Assembly (NCBI RefSeq): GCF_003131185.1
Contig: NZ_QFFU01000005.1
Span: 124,001 to 188,000, forward strand
Reading direction: 5' to 3'
Length of the DNA stretch: 64,000 nucleotides
DNA from: Pseudomonas ovata
GTDB taxonomy: Bacteria; Pseudomonadota; Gammaproteobacteria; Pseudomonadales; Pseudomonadaceae
How positions within the stretch are numbered: position 1 is the first letter of the stretch; each line of letters begins with the position of its first letter. Below the pieces are notes generated by a model, which had not been told where the DNA came from, did no database searches, and worked only from the letters and a program-made list of their open reading frames with translations. Made by a program: the position numbers and the translations under genes. Shown here piece after piece: positions 36,393 through 45,107 of the stretch.

Positions 36393-37177
36393 GCCATTGC
36401 CCGTTCAAACTGGCGGCCAGTGCCGAAATGCTGTTTCTCGACCTGCCGTTCGTGGAGCGCGTGCAGCGCATCCAGGCGCTGGGGCTGAGCGTGGAAATCT
36501 GGAACTGGACCACCAAGGACATTCCGGCCCTGGCCGCCACCGGTGCCGACTTCACGTCCATGACCGGCTACATCACCGGCAACCTGACCGAGCCGGACGG
36601 CATTGCCAGCCTGCTCGACAGCGCGCAGGAGTCGCTGCACGTCGCCGACCAACTGGGCTGCCCGAGCCTGAACCTGCATGGCACCGGGCTTGACGGCAAG
36701 GGGTTGCCGGTAAGGCCGGTCGAGCAAATAACCGGACGCATGTGGCTGACCGCCTGCAAGACGCTGGAAAAAATCGCCCGGCTGGGCGAGCGCGCCGGCA
36801 AGGTGTTCTTGCTGGAGAACCTCAATACCGCTGTCGATCACCCCGGCACACCGTTCGCCCGTGCCGAAGACACCCTGGCGCTGATCGAGGCGGTCGGCAG
36901 CCCGCACCTGTTGTTGAATCTGGACCTGTATCACGCGCAGATCGGCGAAGGTAACCTGATCGAGCTGATCCAGCGCGCTGGCAGCGCCATCGGCGAGATT
37001 CAGGTGGCCGATGTTCCAGGCCGCAAGGAGCCCGGCACCGGCGAGATTCACTACCCGGCCATTGCCCGTGCGCTGCATGCCCAGGGTTATCGCGGCGTGG
37101 TCGGGCTGGAAGGCTGGGCCTCGGGCGACTCGCAGCAGGCGATCGAGCGTTTCCGGCGCGCCTTTACCCTTGAGTGA
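36389..37177 (+). CDS. TIM-barrel isomerase (hydroxypyruvate isomerase-like, Hyi family)
   Basis: A 262-aa (beta/alpha)8 protein of the xylose isomerase-like group. It starts FKLAASAEMLFLDLPFVERVQRIQALG, the Hyi/IolI-like opening. Metal-binding candidates are Glu in VFLLENLN near 150, Asp/His in LLNLDLYHAQIG and Glu in GVVGLEGWASG near 246. It works on hydroxypyruvate or an inositol-derived ketose in related pathways. The 4-bp overlap with the dehydrogenase indicates a shared pathway. Without iolB, iolC, iolD or iolE nearby it is not a full inositol route. Confidence 0.85.
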   Translation: MSHCPFKLAASAEMLFLDLPFVERVQRIQALGLSVEIWNWTTKDIPALAATGADFTSMTGYITGNLTEPDGIASLLDSAQESLHVADQLGCPSLNLHGTGLDGKGLPVRPVEQITGRMWLTACKTLEKIARLGERAGKVFLLENLNTAVDHPGTPFARAEDTLALIEAVGSPHLLLNLDLYHAQIGEGNLIELIQRAGSAIGEIQVADVPGRKEPGTGEIHYPAIARALHAQGYRGVVGLEGWASGDSQQAIERFRRAFTLE

Positions 37178-37246
37178 GCAAGACCTGCGCAGCACTCGCT
37201 GCCCAGGCTGTACGTTTGATGCCCATAACAACAACAGGAAATCATC

Positions 37247-38188
37247 ATGCGCCTTATCCGACTGCTCGGCTTTACCAGTGCAACGCTTCTCGGCTGCCTG
37301 ACCCTCGCCACCACGGCACTGGCTGACTACCGTATCGGTGTCAGCATTGCGCGGGTCGACGATAACTTCATGACCTACGTGCGCAATGGCCTCAACGATG
37401 CGGCCAAAAAAGCCGGCGTGACCCTGCAGGTCGAGGATGCCCAGGGCGATGTGGTGCGCCAGCTCAATCAGGTCCAGGGTTTCCTGAGCCAGAAGGTCGA
37501 CGCCATCATCGTGTTGCCGGCCGACACCGCCGCCATTGCCAAGGTCACCCAGGCCGCCGTCGAGGCCGGCACACCGCTGGTGTATGTCAACCGTCGACCG
37601 GACCAGGCCGTGTTACCCAAGGGCGTGGTGGCCGTGGCTTCGCGCGATGAAGAAGCCGGGCAATTGCAGATGCGCTACCTGGCCGAAAAGATGGGCGGCA
37701 AGGGCAACCTGGCGATCATCATGGGTGACCTGGCGCAGAATGCGACGCGAGGCCGTACCGAAGGCGTCAAGCAGGTGCTCAAGGATTATCCGGGCATCAG
37801 GATCGTCGAGCAGCAAAGCGCCGAATGGCAGCGCAGCCGCAGCATGGACCTGACCAGCAACTGGATCCTGGCCGGCTCGCAGATCGATGCCATCGTCGCC
37901 AACAATGACGAGATGGCCATCGGCGCCGCCATGGCGCTGCAGCAGTCGGGCAAGGCCAAGGGCAGCGTGCCGGTGATCGGCATCGACGGGTTGCCCGATG
38001 GCCTGGCCGCGATCAAGCGCGGGCAACTGGCAGGTTCGGTGTTCCAGGACCCGGCGGCCCAGGCCAGCAGCGCCATGCAAGCGGCGCTGCAGATGATCAA
38101 GGGTGAAGCGGTGCAAAGCGATGTCTGGGTGCCCTACCAGCTCATTACGCCTGAGCAGGTGGCCACTTTCGAGCAGCACTTCAAGTAA
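37247..38188 (+). CDS. Sugar ABC transporter substrate-binding protein (RbsB-like)
   Basis: A 313-aa periplasmic binding protein with a signal peptide (MRLIRLLGFTSATLLGCLTLATTALA). The mature part DYRIGVSIARVDDNFMTYVRNGLNDAAKKAG is the type I (ribose/inositol) fold with ligand residues in VDDNF, NRRPDQ and GIDGLPDGLAAI. It sits 69 bp after the isomerase and should be in the same operon. No ATPase or permease gene follows; the next gene is unrelated. So uptake needs a transporter encoded elsewhere, or the protein serves another function such as sensing. Confidence 0.87.
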   Translation: MRLIRLLGFTSATLLGCLTLATTALADYRIGVSIARVDDNFMTYVRNGLNDAAKKAGVTLQVEDAQGDVVRQLNQVQGFLSQKVDAIIVLPADTAAIAKVTQAAVEAGTPLVYVNRRPDQAVLPKGVVAVASRDEEAGQLQMRYLAEKMGGKGNLAIIMGDLAQNATRGRTEGVKQVLKDYPGIRIVEQQSAEWQRSRSMDLTSNWILAGSQIDAIVANNDEMAIGAAMALQQSGKAKGSVPVIGIDGLPDGLAAIKRGQLAGSVFQDPAAQASSAMQAALQMIKGEAVQSDVWVPYQLITPEQVATFEQHFK

Positions 38189-38255
38189 TGCCGGGCGGCG
38201 GCCAGGGTGCATTCATGGCACACTGGCCGCCCCTCTCTGCTTTCGACGCCCTGCC

Positions 38256-38582
38256 ATGCCCCTGACCAAACGCGAACAGGCGCACCTTGAACGCCGCCTG
38301 ATTCAGACCCTGACCGAAGCCTGTGAAACCGCCAAGGCTGAAATCCCGGGCTTCGAGTGGCTGACCCACACGATCGATCATGCCAACCCGGGCGCCAGCG
38401 TGCGGGTGACCTGGGTGTTCGACAACGAGGCCAGCCGGTTGGCGGCACTGGCCGCAGGACAACAGCTGCGAATGGTCGAATTCACCGCCATGGCGCTGCT
38501 TGAGGCGGGTATCCGCGCCACCGCCATTGAGCGCCAGGTCGTGACCGACAGCGAAGAAGCCCGCCGGCGCCATGGCCGCTAG
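38256..38582 (+). CDS. Conserved-looking hypothetical protein
   Basis: A 108-aa soluble protein starting MPLTKREQAHLERRLIQTLTEACETAK, with predicted helices, then a middle GFEWLTHTIDHANPGASVRVTWVF resembling a beta hairpin. I do not recognise the family. Codon use is like the neighbours. The frame is open from 38103, but the ATG at 38256 is after the previous gene's end. No strong ribosome site. Just downstream is the repeat copy B. Confidence 0.6.
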   Translation: MPLTKREQAHLERRLIQTLTEACETAKAEIPGFEWLTHTIDHANPGASVRVTWVFDNEASRLAALAAGQQLRMVEFTAMALLEAGIRATAIERQVVTDSEEARRRHGR

Positions 38583-38625
38583 CCCGCACCGGGCTATGCA
38601 AGAACGCGACGACACCCTCTCAGCT

Positions 38626-38790
38626 GTAGGAGCGCGCTCTGCCCGCGACCGAGTGCGCAGCGCTCGCAAAATCTCCAAAACACTGAAAATCTGCAGCGAA
38701 TGACCGAAAAATTTGTGAAACGCTGAAGTTTTACGACTGCTAACGCACTCGGTTGCGGTGGTCCGGCATTCCGGCAGAGCGCGCTCCTAC
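38626..38790. repeat. Long dispersed inverted repeat, copy B
   Basis: 165 bp bounded by GTAGGAGCGCGCTCTGCCCG and GGCAGAGCGCGCTCCTAC, with inner GCAGCGCTCGCAAAATCTCC and CGACTGCTAACGCACTCGGTTGCG. It holds the GTGGTCCGGCATTCCG block. Its right edge supplies the TAG stop of the adjacent dienelactone hydrolase gene. Confidence 0.85.
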
Positions 38791-39671
38791 AAATAACGTT
38801 TGAACCACTCGATCGTGCGGTTCCAGGCCAGGTTGGCAGCAGCGTCGTCGTAGCGTGGGGTGGAGTCGTTGTGAAAGCCGTGGTTGGCGCCCTTGTAGAT
38901 ATACGCCTGATACGGGGTGCCGGCGGCCTTGAGGGCCTGCTCGTAGGCCGGCCAGCCTTCGTTGATGCGGGTATCCAGTTCGCCCAGGTGAATCTGCACC
39001 GGGGCCTTGATGCGCGGGACGTCCTCGGCCTTGGGCTGGCGGCCGTAGAACGACACGGCGGCCCCCAGTTCCGGATAGGCCACGGCGGCCGCATTGGCCA
39101 CCCCGCCGCCGTAGCAGAAGCCGGTGATGCCGACCTTGCCGGTGCTGGCGTCATGCGTCATCAGCCATTCGAGACCGGCGAAGAAATCGTTGAGCAGTTT
39201 TTCCGGGTTGACCTGCTGCTGCAGCTCGCGCCCCTTGTCGTCGTTGCCCGGATAGCCCCCCACCGAACTCAGGCCATCGGGCGCCAGGGCGATGAAGCCG
39301 GCCTTGGCCACGCGCCGGGCGACGTCTTCGATGTACGGGTTCAGGCCACGGTTTTCATGCACCACCACCACGCCCGGCAGCTTGCCGCTGGCCTTGGCCG
39401 GGCGTACCCGATAAGCGCGTACCTGACCGTGGCCATTGGGCGAGGGATAGGTGACGTATTCGGCGACGATATCAGGGTCGGTGAACGCCACCTGCTCGGC
39501 CAGCGCGTAATCGGGACTCAGGGCTGCCAGCACCGCCGTGGCGGTCAGCCCGCCCAGGGTGAACTTTGCCGCCCGGTCGATGAATTCGCGGCGGTTGATC
39601 TGGCCATGGGCGTAGAAATCGTAGAGTTCCAGCAGTTCGGGCGCGAAGTCTTTGGCGGTGAGTCGTTGCAT
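38787..39671 (-). CDS. Dienelactone hydrolase family protein with twin-arginine-type N-terminus
   Basis: A 294-aa alpha/beta hydrolase of the DLH/YghX group. The N-terminus has NRREFIDRAAKFTLGGLTATAVLAAL, a plausible Tat signal with Arg-Arg, so it may be exported. The catalytic Cys is in GITGFCYGGGVAN, the Asp in LGELDTRINEG and the His in KGANHGFHND. Substrate unknown. I chose ATG 39671 (MQRLTAKDFAPELL); ATG 39680 is an alternative. The stop TAG is created by repeat copy B. A second DLH gene follows upstream in the same direction. Confidence 0.88.
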   Translation of the reverse strand: MQRLTAKDFAPELLELYDFYAHGQINRREFIDRAAKFTLGGLTATAVLAALSPDYALAEQVAFTDPDIVAEYVTYPSPNGHGQVRAYRVRPAKASGKLPGVVVVHENRGLNPYIEDVARRVAKAGFIALAPDGLSSVGGYPGNDDKGRELQQQVNPEKLLNDFFAGLEWLMTHDASTGKVGITGFCYGGGVANAAAVAYPELGAAVSFYGRQPKAEDVPRIKAPVQIHLGELDTRINEGWPAYEQALKAAGTPYQAYIYKGANHGFHNDSTPRYDDAAANLAWNRTIEWFKRYL

Positions 39672-39808
39672 CGGGCGCATCCTGTCGGGGCAGTGGCTAA
39701 AGTCAATGCATTGAAGCACACCCCCCAGCAACGGCCTACCCTCACAAGGCGCGGCTTCCTGCCCGCCAGAGCAGGCCCGCAGGCGGTGCTGCGGGCACAT
39801 GGAGGGAA

Positions 39809-40552
39809 TTACACCGTCGGCGCGTCGACGAACACTTCGTCCAGCAGGTTGTACATGGCCTTGAAGGCACGTTCCGACACCCTGGGGTCGTACATCATCC
39901 GGCCTGGCACGTCAGCTTCGGGGTCAGTGAACGAATGCACCGCCTCGCCATAGACGTTCAGTTGCCAGTCGACACCGGCTTCGTCCATTTCGCGCTTGAA
40001 GTCCCTTAACTGGTCAGCCGGCACCATCGGGTCGGAACCGCCGTGCAGCACCAGCACCGCGCCCTGGATATTGTGCGCATCCTGAGGGGTATTGGTGTCC
40101 AGCGTGCCGTGGAAGGTAATCGTGGCTTCGACATCGGCACCGCTGCGCGCCAGCTCCAGCGCGGCACAGCCGCCAAAGCAGAAACCGAACGTGGCGATAC
40201 GGGTGGCGTCCAGCGATACATCCTTTTGCGCCAGCAGTTGCTTCAAGGCCGCCTGCATGCGCTTGCGCAGCACCGCCCGATCGTCCTTGACCCGGGTCAT
40301 GGCCTGCCCGGCCTCCTCGGCATTGGCGGGCCGCACGCCCTGGCCGTACAGGTCGGCCAGCAGCACCACATAGCCCTGCGCGGCCACCTGCCGGGCGATG
40401 TCTTCGGCGCCCTGGCTGATGCCCATCCAGTTCGGCGCCATCACCAGGCCCGGTCGTGGCTGACCGGCACTGGCGCTGTACACCAGGCGACTTTCGAACG
40501 CCTGGCCGTTGATCTCATAGACTACGGAACGAACTGTCACGTCATTGCTCAT
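39809..40552 (-). CDS. Dienelactone hydrolase family protein
   Basis: A 247-aa cytoplasmic alpha/beta hydrolase of the DLH group. The nucleophile Cys is in TFGFCFGGCAALE near 123, with the Asp in HGGSDPMVP and His in GEAVHSFTD. It starts MSNDVTVRSVVYEING at ATG 40552, six bases after AAGGAG; an adjacent ATG is three bases upstream. It is 137 bp upstream of the other DLH gene, so both may be transcribed together. DLH proteins act in chloroaromatic and other lactone breakdown, but the natural substrate here is unknown. Confidence 0.9.
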   Translation of the reverse strand: MSNDVTVRSVVYEINGQAFESRLVYSASAGQPRPGLVMAPNWMGISQGAEDIARQVAAQGYVVLLADLYGQGVRPANAEEAGQAMTRVKDDRAVLRKRMQAALKQLLAQKDVSLDATRIATFGFCFGGCAALELARSGADVEATITFHGTLDTNTPQDAHNIQGAVLVLHGGSDPMVPADQLRDFKREMDEAGVDWQLNVYGEAVHSFTDPEADVPGRMMYDPRVSERAFKAMYNLLDEVFVDAPTV

Positions 40553-40589
40553 CATTGACTCCTTGAACGCTGGAAAATGACCCGGCACA

Positions 40590-40623
40590 GAAAAACAAAA
40601 AAACCCGCCGGGGCGGGTTTTCT
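40590..40623 (-). terminator. Rho-independent terminator of htpG
   Basis: On the minus strand AAAACCCGCCCCGGCGGG folds into a GC stem followed by TTTTTTTG, 13 bp after the htpG stop. Confidence 0.9.
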
Positions 40624-40635
40624 TGAGGCCACTCG

Positions 40636-42543
40636 TCAGACCGAGAGTTCAACCAACAGCTTGTTCAGGCGGCGCACATAGGCGGCCGGATCCTTCAGGC
40701 TGTCACCGGCAGCCAGCGCCGCCTGATCGAACAGGATGTGCGACAGCTCACCGAAGCGCTCTTCGTTCTGCTCGGCATCAAGCTTGCCGATCAGAGGATG
40801 CGCCGGGTTGAATTCGAAGATCGGCTTGGAGTCCGGAACCTTCTGCCCGCTGGCTTCGAGAATCTGGCGCATTTGCAGCCCCAGGTCCTGCTCGCCTATG
40901 GCCAGAATAGCCGGAGAATCGGTCAGGCGATGGGAAACACGCACTTCGCTGACCGATTCGCCCAGCACAGTCTTGATCCGCTCGACCAGGCCTTCTTTTT
41001 CCTTGGCGACTTCTTCCTGGGCTTTCTTGTCTTCTTCGGAGTCCAGGTTGCCAAGGTCCAGGTCGCCACGCGCCACGTCGACAAAACTCTTGCCGTCGAA
41101 TTCGTTGAGGTAGCTCATCAGCCACTCATCGATGCGGTCGGTGAGCAGCAGCACTTCGATGCCTTTCTTGCGGAAGACTTCCAGGTGCGGGCTGTTCTTG
41201 ACCTGCGCATACGACTCGCCGCTCAGGTAATAGATCTTGTCCTGACCTTCCTTGGCACGGGCCAGGTAGTCGGTCAGCGCTACGCTTTGCTCGCCGCTTT
41301 CGTCGCTGGTGGAGGCGAAGCGCAGCAGGCCGGCGATTTTTTCCTTGTTGGCGAAATCTTCGGCCGGGCCTTCTTTGAGCACCTGGCCAAAGTTCTTCCA
41401 GAAGCCCTTGTATTGCTCAGGCTCGTTCTTGGCCAGCTTCTCCAGCATGTCGAGCACGCGCTTGGTCAGGGCCGATTTCATCGAATCGATGATCGGGTCT
41501 TTCTGCAGGATTTCACGCGAGACGTTCAACGACAGGTCATTGGAGTCGACCACGCCCTTGATGAAGCGCAGGTACAACGGCAGGAACGACTCGGCCTGGT
41601 CCATGACGAACACACGCTGCACGTACAGCTTCAGGCCACGCGGGGCTTCGCGCTGGTACAGGTCGAACGGGGCACGGGCCGGTACGAACAGCAGCGAGTT
41701 GTATTCCAGCTTGCCTTCGACCTTGTTGTGACTCCAGGTCAGCGGGTTCTCGAAATCGTGGCCGACGTGCTTGTAGAACTCCTGGTATTCCTCGTCCTTG
41801 ATCTCGGTACGCGGACGGGTCCACAGGGCGCTGGCGCGGTTGACGGTTTCCCATTCTTCGGCCGGCGCCTCTTCACCCTCGGCGGCCGCCGGCTGCTGCT
41901 TGGGCAGCTCGATTGGCAGGGCGATGTGGTCGGAGTATTTCTTGATGATGTTGCGCAGACGGTAGCCGTCGGCGAATTCGCTTTCATCGGCCTTGAGGTG
42001 CAGGACGATGCGGGTGCCGCGCTCGGGCTTGTCGATGTTGGCGACTTCAAAGTCGCCCTCGCCCCTGGAGGACCAATGCACGCCCTCGCTGGCAGGTGTG
42101 CCGGCACGACGGCTGTACACGTCAACCTGGTCGGCCACGATAAAGGCCGAGTAGAAGCCCACACCGAACTGACCGATCAGGTGCGAATCCTTCTTCTGGT
42201 CGCCGGTCAGGTTTTTCATGAAGTCGGCGGTGCCGGATTTGGCGATGGTACCCAGGTGGGTGATCACATCGTCGCGGTTCATGCCAATGCCGTTGTCTTC
42301 GAGGGTGACGGTTCTGGCGTCGGCATCGAAGCTCACACGGATTTTCAGCTCGGCACCGCCTTCGAGCAGTTGCGGGTTGGCAAGGGCTTCGAAGCGCAGC
42401 TTGTCAACGGCGTCGGAGGCGTTGGAGATCAGTTCGCGAAGGAAGATTTCCTTGTTGGAATACAGCGAATGGATCATGAGGTGCAGCAGTTGCTTTACCT
42501 CGGTCTGGAAGCCCAGGGTTTGCTTTTGAGATTCCACACTCAT
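40636..42543 (-). CDS. htpG: Chaperone protein HtpG (Hsp90)
   Basis: A 635-aa cytosolic ATP-driven chaperone. The GHKL ATPase motifs are present: [31 protein letters not shown] and [15 protein letters not shown], then the middle domain with [12 protein letters not shown] and [10 protein letters not shown], and the dimerisation C-terminus. The start is ATG 42543 ([15 protein letters not shown]); the frame reaches to 42552 with a TTG. Length matches Pseudomonas HtpG. It has its own terminator downstream. Confidence 0.98.
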   Translation of the reverse strand: MSVESQKQTLGFQTEVKQLLHLMIHSLYSNKEIFLRELISNASDAVDKLRFEALANPQLLEGGAELKIRVSFDADARTVTLEDNGIGMNRDDVITHLGTIAKSGTADFMKNLTGDQKKDSHLIGQFGVGFYSAFIVADQVDVYSRRAGTPASEGVHWSSRGEGDFEVANIDKPERGTRIVLHLKADESEFADGYRLRNIIKKYSDHIALPIELPKQQPAAAEGEEAPAEEWETVNRASALWTRPRTEIKDEEYQEFYKHVGHDFENPLTWSHNKVEGKLEYNSLLFVPARAPFDLYQREAPRGLKLYVQRVFVMDQAESFLPLYLRFIKGVVDSNDLSLNVSREILQKDPIIDSMKSALTKRVLDMLEKLAKNEPEQYKGFWKNFGQVLKEGPAEDFANKEKIAGLLRFASTSDESGEQSVALTDYLARAKEGQDKIYYLSGESYAQVKNSPHLEVFRKKGIEVLLLTDRIDEWLMSYLNEFDGKSFVDVARGDLDLGNLDSEEDKKAQEEVAKEKEGLVERIKTVLGESVSEVRVSHRLTDSPAILAIGEQDLGLQMRQILEASGQKVPDSKPIFEFNPAHPLIGKLDAEQNEERFGELSHILFDQAALAAGDSLKDPAAYVRRLNKLLVELSV

Positions 42544-42790
42544 GTTCGTCAAGCTCCAATTCAGGGGGTACGAGATGCCACGTTCAGCGAGGCGTGGCAG
42601 CGGGTTGTCATGAAGGTGGGGCCGGCGGGGAGGATTTCAAGGGGCAACAAGAATCATCGTTGCAAGTGCTGTGTGCTGGGCGTGTCTTCACAGGTCGTAT
42701 AACCACTCGACGCCACGATGCCATCACAGAAGATGGCACTTACTGCATAAGTTCCCGGCGAGCCGATTTTAATATTCTGATAATCCGCTG

Positions 42791-42818
42791 GAACTTACGT
42801 TATGACCCCGGGCTCTTA
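42791..42818 (+). promoter_or_regulatory. Possible AlgU/RpoE-type promoter for the small lipoprotein gene
   Basis: GAACTT-N17-TCTTA, close to the ECF sigma-22/sigma-E consensus GAACTT-N16/17-TCTGA. It would start transcripts about 25 bp before the ATG. A mirror GAACTT lies on the other strand at 42749-42754. Confidence 0.4.
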
Positions 42819-42852
42819 GGCACGTTAGGTATTCAATAAGGAGAAACACCTC

Positions 42853-43125
42853 ATGCGTAAATCCATTACTCTTGCCTTGATGTTGGCCGCCAGCCTGGGC
42901 CTCGCTGCCTGCGACAAAAAATCTGAAAATATTCAGCAAGATGCCAACAAAAAAGCCGAACAATCTCAAGAGTCGATGCAGAAAGCTCAAGAGAAAGTGA
43001 ACGACGCGGCCAAAGAAAGCCAGGAAGCTGCGCAGAAGAACGCCGAAGCCGCACAACAGCGCGCTAAAGAAGGCACGCCGGCGACTGCGCCTGCCACCAC
43101 GACTGAAACAGCACCCAAGCAATAA
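42853..43125 (+). CDS. Small Ala/Gln/Lys-rich lipoprotein
   Basis: A 90-aa lipoprotein with signal peptide MRKSITLALMLAASLGLAAC and a Cys at 20 (lipobox LAAC). The mature part is charged and Ala-rich, with heptad-like repeats (QQDANKKAEQSQESMQKAQEKVNDAAKES), a helical coil of the YtxH/LEA-like kind, and a Pro/Thr tail. GGAG lies ten bases before ATG. It is flanked by htpG (divergent) and ends in a hairpin terminator. Function unknown, likely envelope stress. Confidence 0.8.
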   Translation: MRKSITLALMLAASLGLAACDKKSENIQQDANKKAEQSQESMQKAQEKVNDAAKESQEAAQKNAEAAQQRAKEGTPATAPATTTETAPKQ

Positions 43126-43150
43126 TAAGCTTGCGTGAACCTGTTTAAAC

Positions 43151-43179
43151 TAATAAGGCCCGCTTTGAGCGGGCCTTAT
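43151..43179. terminator. Hairpin terminator, possibly bidirectional
   Basis: AATAAGGCCCGCT-TTG-AGCGGGCCTTATT is a 13-bp perfect stem after the lipoprotein gene with T-rich flanks on both sides. brnQ ends 70 bp further on the opposite strand. Confidence 0.8.
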
Positions 43180-43249
43180 TAGTTATTGCTGCAGTGTCAA
43201 CACAACGAAACAGTCAGCATTATCGAGCGTTGCATTAACGAAACATGCT

Positions 43250-44563
43250 TCACGCCAGGGCCTCCTGGCGCCTGCCCAACAGGCGGTCGACCACCGCCGC
43301 TGCGACCAGCGCGATGAATGAAGGCAACAGCCACGCCAGGCCCTGCGCACTGAACGGCAGATCCCTCAATGGCGAAGGCAGGTACAGCTCCAGGCCTGCA
43401 GCCTTGAGGCCGTCGATGATGCCGGCCAGCAGCGCCACGATCATCACCGGGGCCACGACACGGCTCGGGTTGAGCCACAGGCTCCTGCTGAAACTCAACG
43501 CCACCAGCACGATGCACGGCGGGTAGATACCGGTCAGCACCGGCACCGAGAACTCGATCAGACGCGTCAGTCCCAGGTTCGAGACCACCAGCGAGAACAG
43601 CGACAGACCGACCACCAGCGTGCGGTACGACAGCGGCAACAGGCGGCTGAAGTACTCGGCACAGGCGCAGGTCAGGCCCACGGCCGTCACCAGGCAGGCC
43701 AGGGCAATCAACACGGCCAGGAAACCACTGCCCAGCGTTCCGAACGTATGTTGCACGTAGGCATGCAGTACCGCCGCACCGTTAGCGGCCTGGGCCGCGA
43801 TGGCATGGCTGCCCGAGCCCAGGCGGAACAGGCTGATGTACACCAGCGCCAGGCCAACGCCGGCGATCAGTCCGGCGATGATCGCGTAACGGGTGATCAG
43901 TCGCGGCGAGTCGACGCCACGCGAGCGGATGGCATTGACAATCACGATGCCGAAGACCAGTGCCCCCAGGGTGTCCATGGTCAGGTAGCCTTCGGTAAAG
44001 CCCTTGGCAAACGGCGCAGCCACATAGGCGGGCTGGGCGACGCCCATGTCGCCGGCCGGCAGCATGAAAGCTGCAATGCCGAGCATGGCCAGAGCGATGA
44101 TCTTCAGCGGACCGAGTACCCGGCCCACCGTGTCGAGCAAACGGCCCGGGTACAGCGACACCACCAGCACGATCAGGAAATACACCAGGCTGTAGAGAAA
44201 CAGGGCCAGCGGGCTGTCACCGGTAAAGGGGGCCAGGCCGACTTCGAAGGACACGGTCGCGGTACGCGGCGTGGCGAAGAACGGGCCGACGGCCAGGTAG
44301 CAGACAGTGGCCAGCAGCACGCCGGCGACCCGGCCGATCGGACTGCTCAGGCTGTCCATTGCGCCACCGACCTTGGCCAGGGCGATGACGGTCAGCACCG
44401 GCAAGCCTACCGCCGTGACCAGAAAGCCCAGCGCTGCCATCCATACATTAGGACCCGCCTGCAGCCCCACGAAGGGCGGAAAAATGATATTGCCGGCGCC
44501 AACGAACAACGCAAACGTCATGAAGCCCAGTGCCAGGATGTCCTGGCCTTTCAACACTTTCAT
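43250..44563 (-). CDS. brnQ: Branched-chain amino acid carrier BrnQ/BraB
   Basis: A 437-aa cation-coupled importer for Leu, Ile and Val, the same length as P. aeruginosa BraB/BraZ. Twelve hydrophobic segments; the opening [27 protein letters not shown] is the family signature. I used ATG 44563 (MKVLKGQD). The frame is open to 44800. The 5' gap contains repeat copy C. Confidence 0.95.
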   Translation of the reverse strand: MKVLKGQDILALGFMTFALFVGAGNIIFPPFVGLQAGPNVWMAALGFLVTAVGLPVLTVIALAKVGGAMDSLSSPIGRVAGVLLATVCYLAVGPFFATPRTATVSFEVGLAPFTGDSPLALFLYSLVYFLIVLVVSLYPGRLLDTVGRVLGPLKIIALAMLGIAAFMLPAGDMGVAQPAYVAAPFAKGFTEGYLTMDTLGALVFGIVIVNAIRSRGVDSPRLITRYAIIAGLIAGVGLALVYISLFRLGSGSHAIAAQAANGAAVLHAYVQHTFGTLGSGFLAVLIALACLVTAVGLTCACAEYFSRLLPLSYRTLVVGLSLFSLVVSNLGLTRLIEFSVPVLTGIYPPCIVLVALSFSRSLWLNPSRVVAPVMIVALLAGIIDGLKAAGLELYLPSPLRDLPFSAQGLAWLLPSFIALVAAAVVDRLLGRRQEALA

Positions 44564-45054
44564 CGAGGAACCACACTGCCGAATCAGGAAATGAGAAGGT
44601 AGATCCCGTGGGTTTGGGAAGAGTTGCAGCCTTGATAAGGCTGGCGTGCAGGGCTGCGATTCCTTGTGGGAAGCGGCCTGCACCAAGAAGGCTGCAAGGC
44701 TAACGAAATCGCGCACAAAACGCACTAGCACAGGGCCTTGATGCGACGATATGCACCTTCCTGTCGCGATTTCTACATGTTTTGAGCAAGTGATGCGCAA
44801 AGCATGCGTATTTCATGCCCGGTGTAGGAGCGCGCTTGCCCGCGATCGGCTGCGTTAGCAGTCGTAGATTTTCAGCGTTTCGCAGATTTTTGCGAGCGCT
44901 GCGCACTCGGTCGCGGTGGTCCGGCATTCCGGCAAGCGCGCGCCTACGAGGGTGAATTCAATATTCAGTGAATCAGCCCGTTATTTGTATTTGATGAGAA
45001 GGAGCGTGGGTTGCTGCACGGATATTTTTGCAGAAACGTCAAACCCTGAAAGCA
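44564..45054. other. 491-bp region with a long repeat
   Basis: Upstream of brnQ and downstream of sucD, it holds no supported gene. It contains repeat copy C (44824-44947). The brnQ promoter should be within 44570-44820; I see no clear boxes. Confidence 0.6.
44824..44947. repeat. Long dispersed inverted repeat, copy C
   Basis: 124 bp bounded by GTAGGAGCGCGCTTGCCCGC and GGCAAGCGCGCGCCTAC, with inner GCGTTAGCAGTCGTAGATTT and TGCGAGCGCTGCGCACTCGGTCGCG. It contains the GTGGTCCGGCATTCCG block, as in copy B and unlike copy A. Confidence 0.85.
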
Positions 45055-45079
45055 CAAAGGCCACCCGAAGGTGGCCTTT
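45055..45079 (-). terminator. Rho-independent terminator of the suc operon
   Basis: AAAGGCCACC and GGTGGCCTTT form a stem around CGAA, followed on the minus strand by TTTGTGC. It lies about 30 bp after the sucD stop and should end the sdh-suc transcript. Confidence 0.8.
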
Positions 45080-45107
45080 GTTGCAGCATCAATCGGTCAG
45101 CCGAAGC

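Noticed and set aside
40738..42702. 654-aa plus-strand open frame
   Set aside because: Antisense to htpG; the composition is typical of a reverse-frame artefact.
18968..44947. CRISPR-like repetition
   Set aside because: The repeats are dispersed, each an inverted structure, without regular spacers or cas genes.
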